Assembly: GCA_016278415.1 (NCBI GenBank)
Contig: JADQBV010000275.1
Location: forward strand, 1-22,071
Direction of reading: 5' to 3'
Length of the DNA stretch: 22,071 bases
Source: Halanaerobiales bacterium
GTDB taxonomy: Bacteria; Bacillota_F; Halanaerobiia; Halanaerobiales; DTU029
Each line of letters starts with the position of its first letter. Position 1 is the stretch's first letter. Shown here piece after piece: positions 1 to 8,657 of the stretch. The position numbers and the translations under genes were made by a program. A model generated the notes under the pieces. That model was not told where the DNA came from. It searched no databases and saw only the letters and a program-made list of their open reading frames with translations.

Positions 1-1460
1 CCTGATAGGTCACCAATTTTATTACAAGTTGAAAACTGTTCTTTAAAAATCAATTTTATAATATCTTCATCAGACAATTGTTCAATTCTTTCTTTACTAT
101 AGATACCCTTTTCTATTGCTTTTACTTTAATGTTATTAAGATTAATACCACTACCATCATCAGCAATTATTATTATTAATTTATCATTAAATGTATGGAT
201 ATCACAATAAATATTCCCAAAGGCATCTTTCCCTATCTCTAACCTCTCTTCTACACTCTCAATACCATGATCCATAGTATTTCTAAAGATATGAACTAAA
301 GATTTAATAAAACCACTATATATTTCAGGACAAACTAACATATCTCCCCCAGATATTTTTAGTGGATTAACTGACTTATATAGTTTTGTTGTTAGTCTTT
401 CTACATGTATTTTATAAATTTCAAACATTTCCTTAATAGGCTTATACCGTAAACGGCGTATCTCAGGAATCAAAATTTCACATTGACTTTCTGATAAAAT
501 AGAGTAATAGTTATCCTCAAGTTCACTTAAACTTAAACTATCTATCATTAATATATTCTCTTTACGAAAGAACTTTTCTCCCAAAATCTCTTTTAATATA
601 GCAATTTCTTTATCCAGCCAACTTTGCATATTAACCATTTTGAAGTAATTAATAATTTCATACTTTGTCATAGAATCCATTTTATCATAGAGATTAGCGA
701 GTTTATCTTCAAAGGTATGAATCATTTCAGCTATATTTTTCATATGTAATTGATAAAAGTTTCCTTTAAAAGTATGAAGACATTTAAATATTTTAATAAG
801 TGCAGTATTCTGATTTTCCTCTTCTTCAATGATCTGATAAATTCTATTTTCACAAAAATTTTGATAATCCCTAATACATTCAAAAAAGTCATTATAATAA
901 ACTACTGCCTGTAAAATCATTCGTAATGTGTTCTTTTCTTCTACCATTTTATTTTCCAAGGATCTTTTGTCTGTTATATCTTTTAAGATTACCATATATT
1001 TATTTATGGTCTCATTATCTATTATTTTATAATGGACTTGTATTTGTTTACCATTAAGCTCCAACTCATCTGCCAACAAAGAAAGGTAAATACCTGCGTT
1101 AGTTTTATTCAGGCTTAGAGCCTTTTTTAATACTTTTTCAAGTAATTGTCTTTGTTCTTGGTCATCAGGATAAATGAATTCAGGATAATACTTTTTACTT
1201 ATATCTTCTCCAAATATTTTAATACATTCATTACTGTACTGATCTTCAATAATCAAATCATCACTAAATAATAGAAAACCCTGTTCAATATTATCAAATA
1301 AAATTTGTAGTTGTTTAGACTTTTTACTAATTTCCTCATTAACTTTCACTAATTCATTTTTTTTATTCTCTACAATTCTCTTATTCACAAACTTAATCGG
1401 CATACTAAAGTTCATCTTTTTTTTGTATAGATTAAATATATCCCTAAGTATGGATTTCAT
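1..1460 (-). CDS. CheA-like PAS-Hpt-HATPase signalling protein (5' part, truncated by window edge)
   Basis: The frame is open from ATG at 1460 to the left edge, giving 486 complete codons with no stop. Residues about 45-165 look like a PAS sensor domain (ending VILKDITDKRSLENK, as PAS domains before kinases do). Residues about 190-265 form a histidine phosphotransfer (Hpt) domain with the motif LHTFKGN, so His229 is the likely phosphoacceptor. From about 380 there is a CheA-type ATPase: N-box FRNTMDHGIES, G1 box ADDGSGIN, and EQFSTCNKIGDLSG at the edge, matching the CheA PGFST...DLSGRG region. No membrane segment is visible, so it is probably cytosolic. The part that would carry a receiver or CheW-like domain lies outside the window. 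The start is supported by GTGAGGA about 6 nt upstream. It is the only signalling gene here and is separated from the transport operon by a terminator, so a functional link is not shown. The signal sensed is unknown. Confidence 0.88.
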   Translation of the reverse strand, partial: MKSILRDIFNLYKKKMNFSMPIKFVNKRIVENKKNELVKVNEEISKKSKQLQILFDNIEQGFLLFSDDLIIEDQYSNECIKIFGEDISKKYYPEFIYPDDQEQRQLLEKVLKKALSLNKTNAGIYLSLLADELELNGKQIQVHYKIIDNETINKYMVILKDITDKRSLENKMVEEKNTLRMILQAVVYYNDFFECIRDYQNFCENRIYQIIEEEENQNTALIKIFKCLHTFKGNFYQLHMKNIAEMIHTFEDKLANLYDKMDSMTKYEIINYFKMVNMQSWLDKEIAILKEILGEKFFRKENILMIDSLSLSELEDNYYSILSESQCEILIPEIRRLRYKPIKEMFEIYKIHVERLTTKLYKSVNPLKISGGDMLVCPEIYSGFIKSLVHIFRNTMDHGIESVEERLEIGKDAFGNIYCDIHTFNDKLIIIIADDGSGINLNNIKVKAIEKGIYSKERIEQLSDEDIIKLIFKEQFSTCNKIGDLS

Positions 1461-1466
1461 ATTTAT

Positions 1467-1483
1467 TCCTCACTTCGTGAGAA
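1467..1483 (-). promoter_or_regulatory. Hairpin covering the ribosome binding site of the CheA-like gene
   Basis: On the minus strand TTCTCAC and GTGAGGA pair across a 3-nt GAA loop. This makes a 7-bp stem with one G-U pair that contains the whole Shine-Dalgarno sequence of the gene starting at 1460. Such a stem could lower or gate translation. The complementarity is visible; the effect is inference. Confidence 0.45.
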
Positions 1484-1543
1484 TTTGGACAAAGATAATT
1501 GTATAATAATTGCTGATAGATATATATTTCACGAACTACACAA

Positions 1544-1580
1544 AAATACCTGCATGATTATACAAAAAATACAGGTATTT
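1544..1580. promoter_or_regulatory. 9-bp dyad centred on a possible -10 box upstream of the CheA-like gene
   Basis: AAATACCTG (1544-1552) and CAGGTATTT (1572-1580) are exact reverse complements separated by 19 bases. Their centre, 1562, falls on a minus-strand TATAAT (1557-1562) that could serve as the -10 of the CheA-like gene. Its best -35 at 17-bp spacing, TTAGTA, is weak. A repressor or activator dimer site is the simplest reading. A transcript hairpin is also possible. Confidence 0.4.
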
Positions 1581-1659
1581 ACTAAATTTATCTAGATTAT
1601 ACTACTCCATTAAAAGATTATTTCTCTAAAACAATATAATAATGGATCATCTCCATAAC

Positions 1660-1869
1660 CGTTGGTAATATACCCAGATATTTTGCTGTTTGGCTGAAGG
1701 AATTTAAAAAGTCTCCAGTCACGGACTGATTGAAAGAAGCTAGTTAACAAAATCTTGTTTGAGCGATAGCGAGTTTGATTTTGTTGCTTCTTAATTGAAG
1801 GAGTAACTGGGGTTTAGACTTTTTCATGAATGAAGTAATAGCAAAATTGTCGGACATTTCTAACCAACG
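1660..1869. repeat. Long imperfect palindrome, element 1 (210 bp)
   Basis: Nested arms pair in order from outside in: CGTTGGT (1660) with ACCAACG (1863-1869); ATTTTGCT (1680) with AGCAAAAT (1840-1847); AAAAAGTCT (1706) with AGACTTTTT (1816-1824); CCAGT (1715) with ACTGG (1806-1810); AGAAGC (1735) with GCTTCT (1786-1791); AACAAAATC (1746) with GATTTTGTT (1777-1785). The apical loop is about 22 nt (1755-1776). No ORF runs through it. It lies between the operon terminator and the CheA-like gene. Layout and short blocks are shared with the element at 20694-21042. It could be a structured RNA, a fold-back mobile element or an interspersed palindromic repeat; I do not recognise a named family. Confidence 0.7.
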
Positions 1870-1904
1870 AAAAAGGAGAAGAACCATAATAATAAATAAT
1901 CTGA

Positions 1905-1957
1905 CATAAAAGATCCCTGCATTATATAGAAAAGAATGTCTATATGATGCAGGGGAT
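1905..1957 (-). terminator. Rho-independent terminator of the transport operon
   Basis: Downstream of the last permease, ATCCCTGCAT plus ATATAGA (1913-1930) pairs with TCTATAT plus ATGCAGGG and AT (1939-1957). The stem is about 17 bp with one internal mismatch and a G bulge, around an 8-nt loop. On the minus strand it is followed by CTTTTATG, a short U-tract. It ends the operon about 90 nt after the stop codon at 2046. Confidence 0.75.
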
Positions 1958-2045
1958 TAATTTACTATTTGAACTATATTATTAAATTTTTGGTGTACCT
2001 CTATTAATATATAAAAATTCCCACTCTTACTTTCATAAGCTATGT

Positions 2046-2912
2046 TTAATCCAATCCACTTGTACTCATAGTCTCAACAACCTTGGATTGATTAATAACA
2101 AATATAATAACTGGTATAGACATCATTAAGAGTCCAACGGCTGCTGCTACCCCGGCACGAGCTATTCCTCCCCAGATTATCTGATTTAAAGCATATGGTA
2201 GAGTCTTTAACTGTTCACTATAAATAAATCTGGTACCATACATTCTCCATAATTGCTGTACAGATAAAATCATCAAAGTCAGCCAGGCTGGTTTAACCAT
2301 CGGCATAACTATTCTCCAAAAAACTGTCCACTCGTTAGCTCCATCTACCCGGGCTGCCTCCATCAGTTCATCAGGCACCATGGCTACCATAAACTGGCGC
2401 ATCAGGAATAATCCAAGGCTCATAGCCCAGGCTGGTACAATTAAGGCTGCATAGTTGTCTATCCAACCTAATTTTGCCATTGTCAAATAGTTTGGTATAG
2501 CCGTTACCTGTGGTGTAAACATCAATGATAATACTACAGTCTGTAAAATAAGGGGCTTAAAGAAGAAATCATGTTTTGCCAGAGGATAAGCACCCATTGA
2601 TGCCAGAATAATATGACCACCGGTACCCACAACTACCAATAACATGGTATTAAAGAAATAACGGGTCATTGGTACCCAGGATTCACCCATCAATACAAAG
2701 AGGTCCACAAAATTCTTTAGTGTAGGGTTTCTCACAAAAAACTGCGGTGGGTATAACCATAACTCATTTAAAGGCTTAAAGGCCTGGCTAATCATAAAAA
2801 TCAGGGGTAATGCAGTAAAAACCGCTCCTATGCCCAGCAATGTAAAGAGGAAAATATCCCCTCCTACTGAACGGGTTACTCTTTTACGTCTGAATTTAAA
2901 TTTCATCTTCAT
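2046..2912 (-). CDS. Carbohydrate ABC transporter permease, MalG type (pair 2)
   Basis: This 288-aa inner-membrane protein forms half of a sugar-import channel. It has a first membrane segment at about 20-42, several more hydrophobic segments, and the EAA loop ELMEAARVDGANEWTVFWRIVMP at about 182-204 that docks to the ATP-binding subunit. Length, the N-terminal tail and the single cytoplasmic loop fit the MalG/CUT1 class. Its ATG overlaps the preceding permease stop by one base (TAATG) and is preceded by GAGGGGGGAT, so the two are translationally coupled. It is the last gene of the operon, followed by the terminator at 1905-1957. The substrate cannot be read from the sequence. The adjacent large solute-binding protein is the probable partner. 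Confidence 0.9.
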   Translation of the reverse strand: MKMKFKFRRKRVTRSVGGDIFLFTLLGIGAVFTALPLIFMISQAFKPLNELWLYPPQFFVRNPTLKNFVDLFVLMGESWVPMTRYFFNTMLLVVVGTGGHIILASMGAYPLAKHDFFFKPLILQTVVLSLMFTPQVTAIPNYLTMAKLGWIDNYAALIVPAWAMSLGLFLMRQFMVAMVPDELMEAARVDGANEWTVFWRIVMPMVKPAWLTLMILSVQQLWRMYGTRFIYSEQLKTLPYALNQIIWGGIARAGVAAAVGLLMMSIPVIIFVINQSKVVETMSTSGLD

Positions 2913-3877
2913 TAACTATCCCCCCTCAATCGACCCAAATATTTCTGTACTGTCTTTTGTATTAAAATCATTACAGCAAATAGAATTACAGCTATAGCGG
3001 CAGCATATCCCATTTCAAAACGAATATTACCAAAGTCCATCAGGTGTGTTACAACAGTACGGGCAGCATAGTCTGTGCTGGGGAATCCAACCAGAGTTAT
3101 TAATTGGTCTGCAGCAGCAAAAGACTGGGTAATTGTCAGGATCGCACCAAGCATCATATGTGGTACAATCTGTGGTAATGTAAGATACCATAATTCCTGC
3201 CATCTATTCTTTATACCATCTACTGCTCCTGCCTCATAAAGTGTCTCATCAATACCCTGAAGCCCACCAATAAAAGCCAGAAAACTTGTTCCTAAACTCG
3301 CCCAGAGTACACAGACAATAGCAACCGGCATCATGAATTCAGGGTTCTGGAAAAATTGAATAGGTTTGGTAATCAAACCCCAGTACATTAAAATTCCATT
3401 TACATAACCATAGGCACTCCCATCAAACATAATCTTCCAGATGAAATACACCTGGCCAGTCAGGGCCGGTGCGTAAAACAGCAGTGTTAGTACAGCCCTC
3501 AGTCTAGGTCTTAATTCATTTATCATCCAGGCAAATATTAGACAGGCAAAAAAACTTATTGGACCTGTTACAAGCGCGAACACAAAGGTGTTCTTTAAGG
3601 CTATTAAGAATACATCATCATCAAGAAAAAGTCTTAAGTAATTATGCCAGCCCACCCACTGTGGCGGTTCTAACATATTGTAATAAGTAAAGCTTAAGTA
3701 TATTGCTATAAATACGGGAAGAATAGTAAAGATAAAAAAGATACTGTAAAATGGTGTCAGGAAGAGATATGACGACTTATTTTCTTTTAAATCATTAACT
3801 AAAAAGGATACTTTAGATTTAATTTTCCCGGTCAATCTATCTGTTAAACCTCTATTAGTTTCTAAATTAGATTGCAT
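2912..3877 (-). CDS. Carbohydrate ABC transporter permease, MalF/UgpA type (pair 2)
   Basis: This 321-aa inner-membrane protein is the partner of the next gene in a sugar importer. A charged N-terminal stretch of about 40 residues precedes the first membrane segment (YLFLTPFYSIFFIFTILPVF). The EAA loop LYEAGAVDGIKNRWQELWYL, about 90 residues from the C-terminus, contacts the ATPase. An upstream TTG at 3883 is in frame but abuts the GGGGG ribosome binding site. I chose the ATG at 3877, which sits 6 nt from that site. It lies 114 bp downstream of the large solute-binding protein gene in the same operon. The substrate is unknown, probably an oligosaccharide. Confidence 0.9.
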   Translation of the reverse strand: MQSNLETNRGLTDRLTGKIKSKVSFLVNDLKENKSSYLFLTPFYSIFFIFTILPVFIAIYLSFTYYNMLEPPQWVGWHNYLRLFLDDDVFLIALKNTFVFALVTGPISFFACLIFAWMINELRPRLRAVLTLLFYAPALTGQVYFIWKIMFDGSAYGYVNGILMYWGLITKPIQFFQNPEFMMPVAIVCVLWASLGTSFLAFIGGLQGIDETLYEAGAVDGIKNRWQELWYLTLPQIVPHMMLGAILTITQSFAAADQLITLVGFPSTDYAARTVVTHLMDFGNIRFEMGYAAAIAVILFAVMILIQKTVQKYLGRLRGDS

Positions 3878-3991
3878 TTTCAACCCCCATCTCTTTAATT
3901 CTAGATTAGACTGTGGAATATGGTGAATTCTACTGAATAATAAGTATTGAGTAAGGTAATTTATTCCATATATAAGCCCTTTTTAGAACAT

Positions 3992-6967
3992 TTATTCAAA
4001 ATCCTTATTCCAGTATAACTCTCGATACTCCTCGGCAAGATTAGCCAGATCAGTTTCCAGATTAAATTCAAGTCTCTTATTGTTAATCTCCTTGTTCATT
4101 TTACGGTTGTAATCAAGGAGTGTTTCTCTGGGTGGTTCATGATCATAGATTACTTTCCGGAAGGCATTATCCAGGTGACGCCCTACCATGTATCCACCAG
4201 GTACCTCTGGCAATCCTTTTATCCAGTCCCATTGTTCCATTAATACCTCTAATTCTTCCAGCCTCCAGGGTAGTTTTTGTAGAGCTTCTACGTTTGCAGT
4301 GGCATACCTGGCCGCAGTACCCATAATACTTTCCAATTCGCGTCCGAATCGCAGTTGGGTTTCTGCACTGGTCCACCATTTCAGGAATTCCCAGGCTGCC
4401 TTTTTATTTTTGGCACCCTTCATGATAATTGAACTGGGCCCCTGATTAGCTGTGTTATAACCGAGAGGGGGGGCTGTTCTATCAATTGTACCATCTTCCT
4501 TAACAGTACCGGGTATTAGTGTAAAACCCCACTTACCCCTTAATTCAGGTGCAAATACCTCTATTTGATTACGGAATGTATAGCCATTTATCATTAAGGG
4601 CATATCACCCATTCTAAAGTAATTAGCATGATTATAAAATAAAGGTAAGCTGTACAGTTCATATAACTCGGTCCATTTAGTAAAGGCATTTATTGCTTTT
4701 TCTGACTCCAGGTTTGTCTCAATACCATCTACTTTATATAGTTCTCCACCGTTTTGATATAGGAACATTAGCATATTGGAAACTCCAGCATGAGCTGTAA
4801 TACTTCCTGCTCCAGCTGTCCCCTCACCAATACCACCAGTGGCAATCCGATCGATATTAGAATAAGGTAATCCAAAGTTCATATTACTTTTCTGTAGTTC
4901 TGCGATTACACGTAAAACATCATCCCAGGTCTGAGGAACCTCAATGCCCATTTCCTGTAAGATGTCTTTTCTATAGAATAGTACCGGGAAAATCTGTTGC
5001 TCTGGTAATGCGAATACACTATCCCTGAATTGGAAAGGAACCAGTGAACTGTGTTTAAATCTCTTTGCAATTTCAGGGAAATCATCGAATTGTGTCAGAT
5101 CAATAATAGCATCACGTATAAAGAAATTAATCGGTACAGCTGGTGATACTGATAAAGCTATATCTGGTCCTTTACCAGCTAAAGTAGCCGGTAGGATTAC
5201 TCCCTGCTGTACAAGTTCCAGATTTATATGAATACCAGTCTGAGGGGTAAAGGAGTCTTCTATCATTGTCTTTAAGGTCTGGGCCTGATCACGTCCTCCC
5301 CCTATCCAAACTTTTAAAGGTGCTGCCATACCACTCTTCTCATCATACACATCACCAATTTGATTGTAGTCATGGGTAAAGGAAGAAATAAATGACTTAC
5401 TTTCATGGGTTAAAACTTCTCCCACAGAAGGTTCAGCCTCTTGTAAGGATTTTTCAGGTGATACAACCATCATATAATCAATCTGTAAGGGTTGTTCGGT
5501 AGTCATGATGATCCAGCCGCCCAGAGAACCTATATTGTCGCGTAATTCTGCCAGACTGTCCGGTATTTTATCCTCAGGGTCTTCAGCCAGTAGTTCCAGT
5601 TGGCGGGCCAGGCTGTTTAATAGGGCAACATGGTCCCCTTTTTCACCAGTATATGATTCCAGTTTAACCGCAAGATTCCTTAGAGTATTACTCTGCCTGC
5701 TTAAATCTTCTACCAGATGCGGTATCCTCTTTGCCAGTTCATAAGAGCGCATTGGGTCAGGGTTTCTGGATGTGATCATTATTACCTTTCGGTAAATGGT
5801 AGTTAAATCATAAAGAACGTCATTAGTAGTTGCTATCATATCAGCAAATTCACCCAGGACTACTTCCATTTTAATAGTGTTCTCACCCTTGTTTAAATAG
5901 AAAAGATATGGTTCTTTATCAGATTTTCCAGGTATAAACATATGATAGAAATTTGAATAATTAAAACGTACAGATTCAAGCTCTCTAAAAGGTACCTGAT
6001 CATTTATATATATCTTTCTATTAGTAAATGAACCACTACGGATATTCTGTTTGGCTTTAATACCCAGTTTATATAGGCCTGATTCAGGTACATCTACCTT
6101 CCAGGCAATCCATTGACCTGGTTGGTTCCATCTATGTCCTCCAATGGTATTTAATCTAATCTGGGCAGGATGGTACGGCTCTACAGTAGGGTCTCCATTA
6201 TCGAATACTGGATATAAGGTCTTACTTGAGCGGTATATAGCATCTTCGCCCTGAATCTTTAATAATGTATTGTCAACTTCCTGATATCCCTTCTGTTCAT
6301 ATTTTTTATATACCTCCTGATAGGGTAATGGCTCCCGATAATTAAAAATCTTAATATAGGCCAAAGCCATTGGTTCCCGGCGAGAAACCAATCTTATTGT
6401 ATTCTTACCTTCTTTAAAATAAAAGCTATATGGACCTTCTGCATAACCCATTGAATCTTTAAACATTTTTGTCTGCCAGATAGGTAATTCCGTCTGCGGG
6501 GGTCTAATGTGGTTTCCCTGGTTATCTACCTTATATTGATATTTGTCGTGCCAGACACGGGGGAACTCCAGAAATTTAGCCCCCTGAAAGGGTAGTTTAC
6601 CATTAATTTCAAAAGCTCGTTCAATATCCCCACCCTTTCCTGGGATGGGATAATATTTTATTTCAATATTGTATATTCCTGTTTCAGGTATATTTACTTC
6701 CCACTCAACATAGCCGCTTTCTTCCGTGGTAATAGCATCAATACCATCTTTATTAATGACCTTAACATTACTCATATCTGTCCTGACATAATTTTTAGCA
6801 GGTACCATAATTTCATGATTGGGGTAGTTTTCTTCTGATAAATTTGCTAAATAATCCTGATAGTAAGTATTTGATAAATCCATATCAATAGCCATAGTCA
6901 GGCTTGATATAATTAATAAAAGGACAAATAATACTGTAATTTTTATAAAACGGTTTTTTCTTTTCAC
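3992..6967 (-). CDS. Large multidomain extracellular solute-binding protein
   Basis: This 991-aa exported protein starts at GTG, preceded by GGGAAGG. Residues 1-26 form a signal peptide without a lipobox Cys. Two beta-rich regions follow, at about 50-215 and 230-385. Each includes a pattern like YVEWEVNIPETGIYNIEIKY and ends with FYLNKGENTIKMEV-like strands, resembling galactose-binding-like or CBM6/35-type sandwiches. A helical, Leu-rich linker follows at about 400-480. A family 1 (MalE-like) sugar-binding domain occupies about 540-975, with VWIGGGRDQAQTLK, GKGPDIALS and LFYRKDILQEMGIEVPQTWDD. Ordinary binding proteins are about 420-450 aa, so more than half of this one is extra. Together with the two downstream permeases it forms a second importer. 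The sandwiches could hold a polymer at the surface while the C-terminal domain hands over oligomers; that role is inference. Confidence 0.88.
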   Translation of the reverse strand: MKRKNRFIKITVLFVLLLIISSLTMAIDMDLSNTYYQDYLANLSEENYPNHEIMVPAKNYVRTDMSNVKVINKDGIDAITTEESGYVEWEVNIPETGIYNIEIKYYPIPGKGGDIERAFEINGKLPFQGAKFLEFPRVWHDKYQYKVDNQGNHIRPPQTELPIWQTKMFKDSMGYAEGPYSFYFKEGKNTIRLVSRREPMALAYIKIFNYREPLPYQEVYKKYEQKGYQEVDNTLLKIQGEDAIYRSSKTLYPVFDNGDPTVEPYHPAQIRLNTIGGHRWNQPGQWIAWKVDVPESGLYKLGIKAKQNIRSGSFTNRKIYINDQVPFRELESVRFNYSNFYHMFIPGKSDKEPYLFYLNKGENTIKMEVVLGEFADMIATTNDVLYDLTTIYRKVIMITSRNPDPMRSYELAKRIPHLVEDLSRQSNTLRNLAVKLESYTGEKGDHVALLNSLARQLELLAEDPEDKIPDSLAELRDNIGSLGGWIIMTTEQPLQIDYMMVVSPEKSLQEAEPSVGEVLTHESKSFISSFTHDYNQIGDVYDEKSGMAAPLKVWIGGGRDQAQTLKTMIEDSFTPQTGIHINLELVQQGVILPATLAGKGPDIALSVSPAVPINFFIRDAIIDLTQFDDFPEIAKRFKHSSLVPFQFRDSVFALPEQQIFPVLFYRKDILQEMGIEVPQTWDDVLRVIAELQKSNMNFGLPYSNIDRIATGGIGEGTAGAGSITAHAGVSNMLMFLYQNGGELYKVDGIETNLESEKAINAFTKWTELYELYSLPLFYNHANYFRMGDMPLMINGYTFRNQIEVFAPELRGKWGFTLIPGTVKEDGTIDRTAPPLGYNTANQGPSSIIMKGAKNKKAAWEFLKWWTSAETQLRFGRELESIMGTAARYATANVEALQKLPWRLEELEVLMEQWDWIKGLPEVPGGYMVGRHLDNAFRKVIYDHEPPRETLLDYNRKMNKEINNKRLEFNLETDLANLAEEYRELYWNKDFE

Positions 6968-7145
6968 GACTATCGCCTTCCCTTTACTATTTATAAAACA
7001 TAATTATAAATCCTGTAAACATATTAAATATCAAATAAGATTATATAATGCCTTACAAAATTCAAAATAATAAATTCCAAACAAAATTTGTGTTAAACTA
7101 AAAATTCTCACCTTTCTATTTAAAACCTGGAGCATATTGTAAAGT

Positions 7146-7170
7146 GGTGCCCCTGGCTTACAGGGGCACC
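7146..7170 (-). promoter_or_regulatory. GC-rich intercistronic hairpin after the 436-aa solute-binding protein gene
   Basis: GGTGCCCCTG (7146-7155) and CAGGGGCACC (7161-7170) form a perfect 10-bp stem with a 5-nt loop, 15 nt after the stop codon at 7186. On the minus strand it is followed by CACTTTACAATATG, which is not a clear U-tract. It is therefore more likely a partial terminator or an mRNA 3'-end stabiliser than a full stop. Such a hairpin would give more binding protein than downstream products. Confidence 0.7.
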
Positions 7171-7185
7171 TGTATTAGCTAATTA

Positions 7186-8496
7186 TTATTCGTTAAATGT
7201 GCTATCCAGTAGTTGTTGAATTCTTGGTTCAACTGCTTCCATAGCAGAAGCAGGACTCTGTCCTTCATATAATACCTTACCCATCGCTTCACCAAGAACT
7301 TTATTTGTATCCCACCATGGGCCTAAAATACTTTCCAGGGCATAAATTTCGCCATCCCATTCTGCAAGGCCTCTATTAAGCACTTCATAAGATGTACGGT
7401 CTGGTGCAACCTCAATAATTATTTCTTCTCTGGCTGTTGCTTCTTCCTCAGGCCTGTTTAAGAAACTGTGTAAAGCAATCAGACCTTTTGGGTTTTCTGC
7501 ATTTAAAGGAAGATAAAAAGAGTCCGCAGATACAGCAGGGAAAACATAGTCATCTACATTAGGGCCTTTAGGCAATGGAACTAAACTAAATTCAAACTCA
7601 GCTGTTGCTATTAACTCATCATTTATCATCCACAAAGGCATTGAAGCCATAGCAACCTGTCCTGCCTTGAATTCTTTGTGCTGCCAGTTACCCTGTTTGA
7701 TGTTCATCTCCTGTGTCCATTCTTTAAACTTATTCAGGAAGGTATAAGCAGCTTCATTATTGAAAGCAAATTGATACACTCCGTCTTGATTCTGTTTTAC
7801 TACTCTGGCATTATTAGTGAACATCCAGGTCATAGGGTTCATATCACTGACACCCCACTGGTCAACTTCACCATCACCATTAGTATCACGTGTAGCCTGA
7901 ACAGCTATTTCTTCAAATTTACTCCAGGTCCATTCACCGTTCTTGTAAATTTCGTCAAGTGCTGGTAAACCAGAACGTTCAAAGAGGTCTTTGTTCCAGA
8001 CTATATATTCTATAGTTTGAGAAGCCCCTGAACCCCCGATCGAATATTTATCCCCACCTAAAGAGAAGGTTTCAGTGATAGCCTTCCAGTCCGGTAGTAA
8101 ACTATCATAAAAAGACTGAGGCATAATCTCATTTACAGGATAGAAAGCCCCATTTTTCAACATAGCCATAGCCTGATTACTTGGTAAACACCAGATATCA
8201 TAGTTCGATTCTTCGTTCATCAAGCGATTCATCATACCCTCTTTTAAGGGGTCACCCCAGGCAAGACCTATATATTCTATTTTACCAATATTAAATTTTT
8301 CCATTGCTTCTTCCAGACGACCTGCACGGTCTCCACCTTCAACATATGGTTCACGCGGGTCCCAGAAGCCAACATAAGTAACTGTTTCTCCACCAAAGTC
8401 AACATCACTGGCATCAAATGGTAACTCGTAAGCAAATGAACTAACTGTTAAACTGACTATTAAAGCCATTACCAATAAAATTGTAATCTTCTTCAT
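7186..8496 (-). CDS. Extracellular solute-binding protein, family 1 (carbohydrate ABC importer)
   Basis: This 436-aa protein has a signal peptide (about 1-22, ending SSFAYE) with no lipobox Cys, so it is probably secreted as a soluble periplasmic protein rather than a lipoprotein. Family features include YIVWNKDLFERSGLP, NGEWTWSKFEEIA and MASMPLWMIND. An EF-hand-like loop, DTNGDGEVDQWG, occurs near residue 205, as in many sugar-binding proteins of this group. The ATG has GGGGGA 6-7 nt upstream. It follows the first permease pair by 161 bp and is bracketed by hairpins at 8554-8638 and 7146-7170. It should deliver an oligosaccharide to the permeases at 8658-10590. The sugar is unknown; aromatic residues such as WMFTNN and GPWWDTN would fit sugar stacking. 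Confidence 0.9.
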   Translation of the reverse strand: MKKITILLVMALIVSLTVSSFAYELPFDASDVDFGGETVTYVGFWDPREPYVEGGDRAGRLEEAMEKFNIGKIEYIGLAWGDPLKEGMMNRLMNEESNYDIWCLPSNQAMAMLKNGAFYPVNEIMPQSFYDSLLPDWKAITETFSLGGDKYSIGGSGASQTIEYIVWNKDLFERSGLPALDEIYKNGEWTWSKFEEIAVQATRDTNGDGEVDQWGVSDMNPMTWMFTNNARVVKQNQDGVYQFAFNNEAAYTFLNKFKEWTQEMNIKQGNWQHKEFKAGQVAMASMPLWMINDELIATAEFEFSLVPLPKGPNVDDYVFPAVSADSFYLPLNAENPKGLIALHSFLNRPEEEATAREEIIIEVAPDRTSYEVLNRGLAEWDGEIYALESILGPWWDTNKVLGEAMGKVLYEGQSPASAMEAVEPRIQQLLDSTFNE

Positions 8497-8553
8497 TTTA
8501 CATCCCCCTTGTAATTTTTTGAATTTAGCTTAAGTTCTTAGCAGACTAACCAA

Positions 8554-8570
8554 TATTAACAGAGTTAATA
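8554..8570 (-). promoter_or_regulatory. Small hairpin in the leader of the solute-binding protein gene
   Basis: TATTAAC (8554-8560) and GTTAATA (8564-8570) are perfect complements around a 3-nt loop. On the minus strand they follow directly after a GGGGGG run. The hairpin lies 58 nt upstream of the start codon at 8496. It may be an mRNA-processing or stability element, or a protein-binding dyad; nothing distinguishes these. Confidence 0.35.
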
Positions 8571-8613
8571 CCCCCCTTTTTATTAATATTTTTAATATAA
8601 TAACTTCTTATAT

Positions 8614-8638
8614 ATTAAATCCCTTTTAGGAATTTAAT
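8614..8638 (-). promoter_or_regulatory. Intercistronic hairpin after the first permease pair
   Basis: ATTAAATCCC (8614-8623) and GGAATTTAAT (8629-8638) pair over 10 bp with one wobble around a 5-nt loop, about 20 nt after the stop codon at 8658. There is no clear U-tract behind it. It may protect the permease mRNA 3' end or partly uncouple permease and binding-protein expression. Confidence 0.4.
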
Positions 8639-8657
8639 CATTTTGAATAGTAATTCT

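Noticed and set aside
1660..1869. Element 1 as an integron attC site or CRISPR repeat
   Set aside because: No attC core pair in the right places and no regular spacers; the nested stems are longer and ordered differently.
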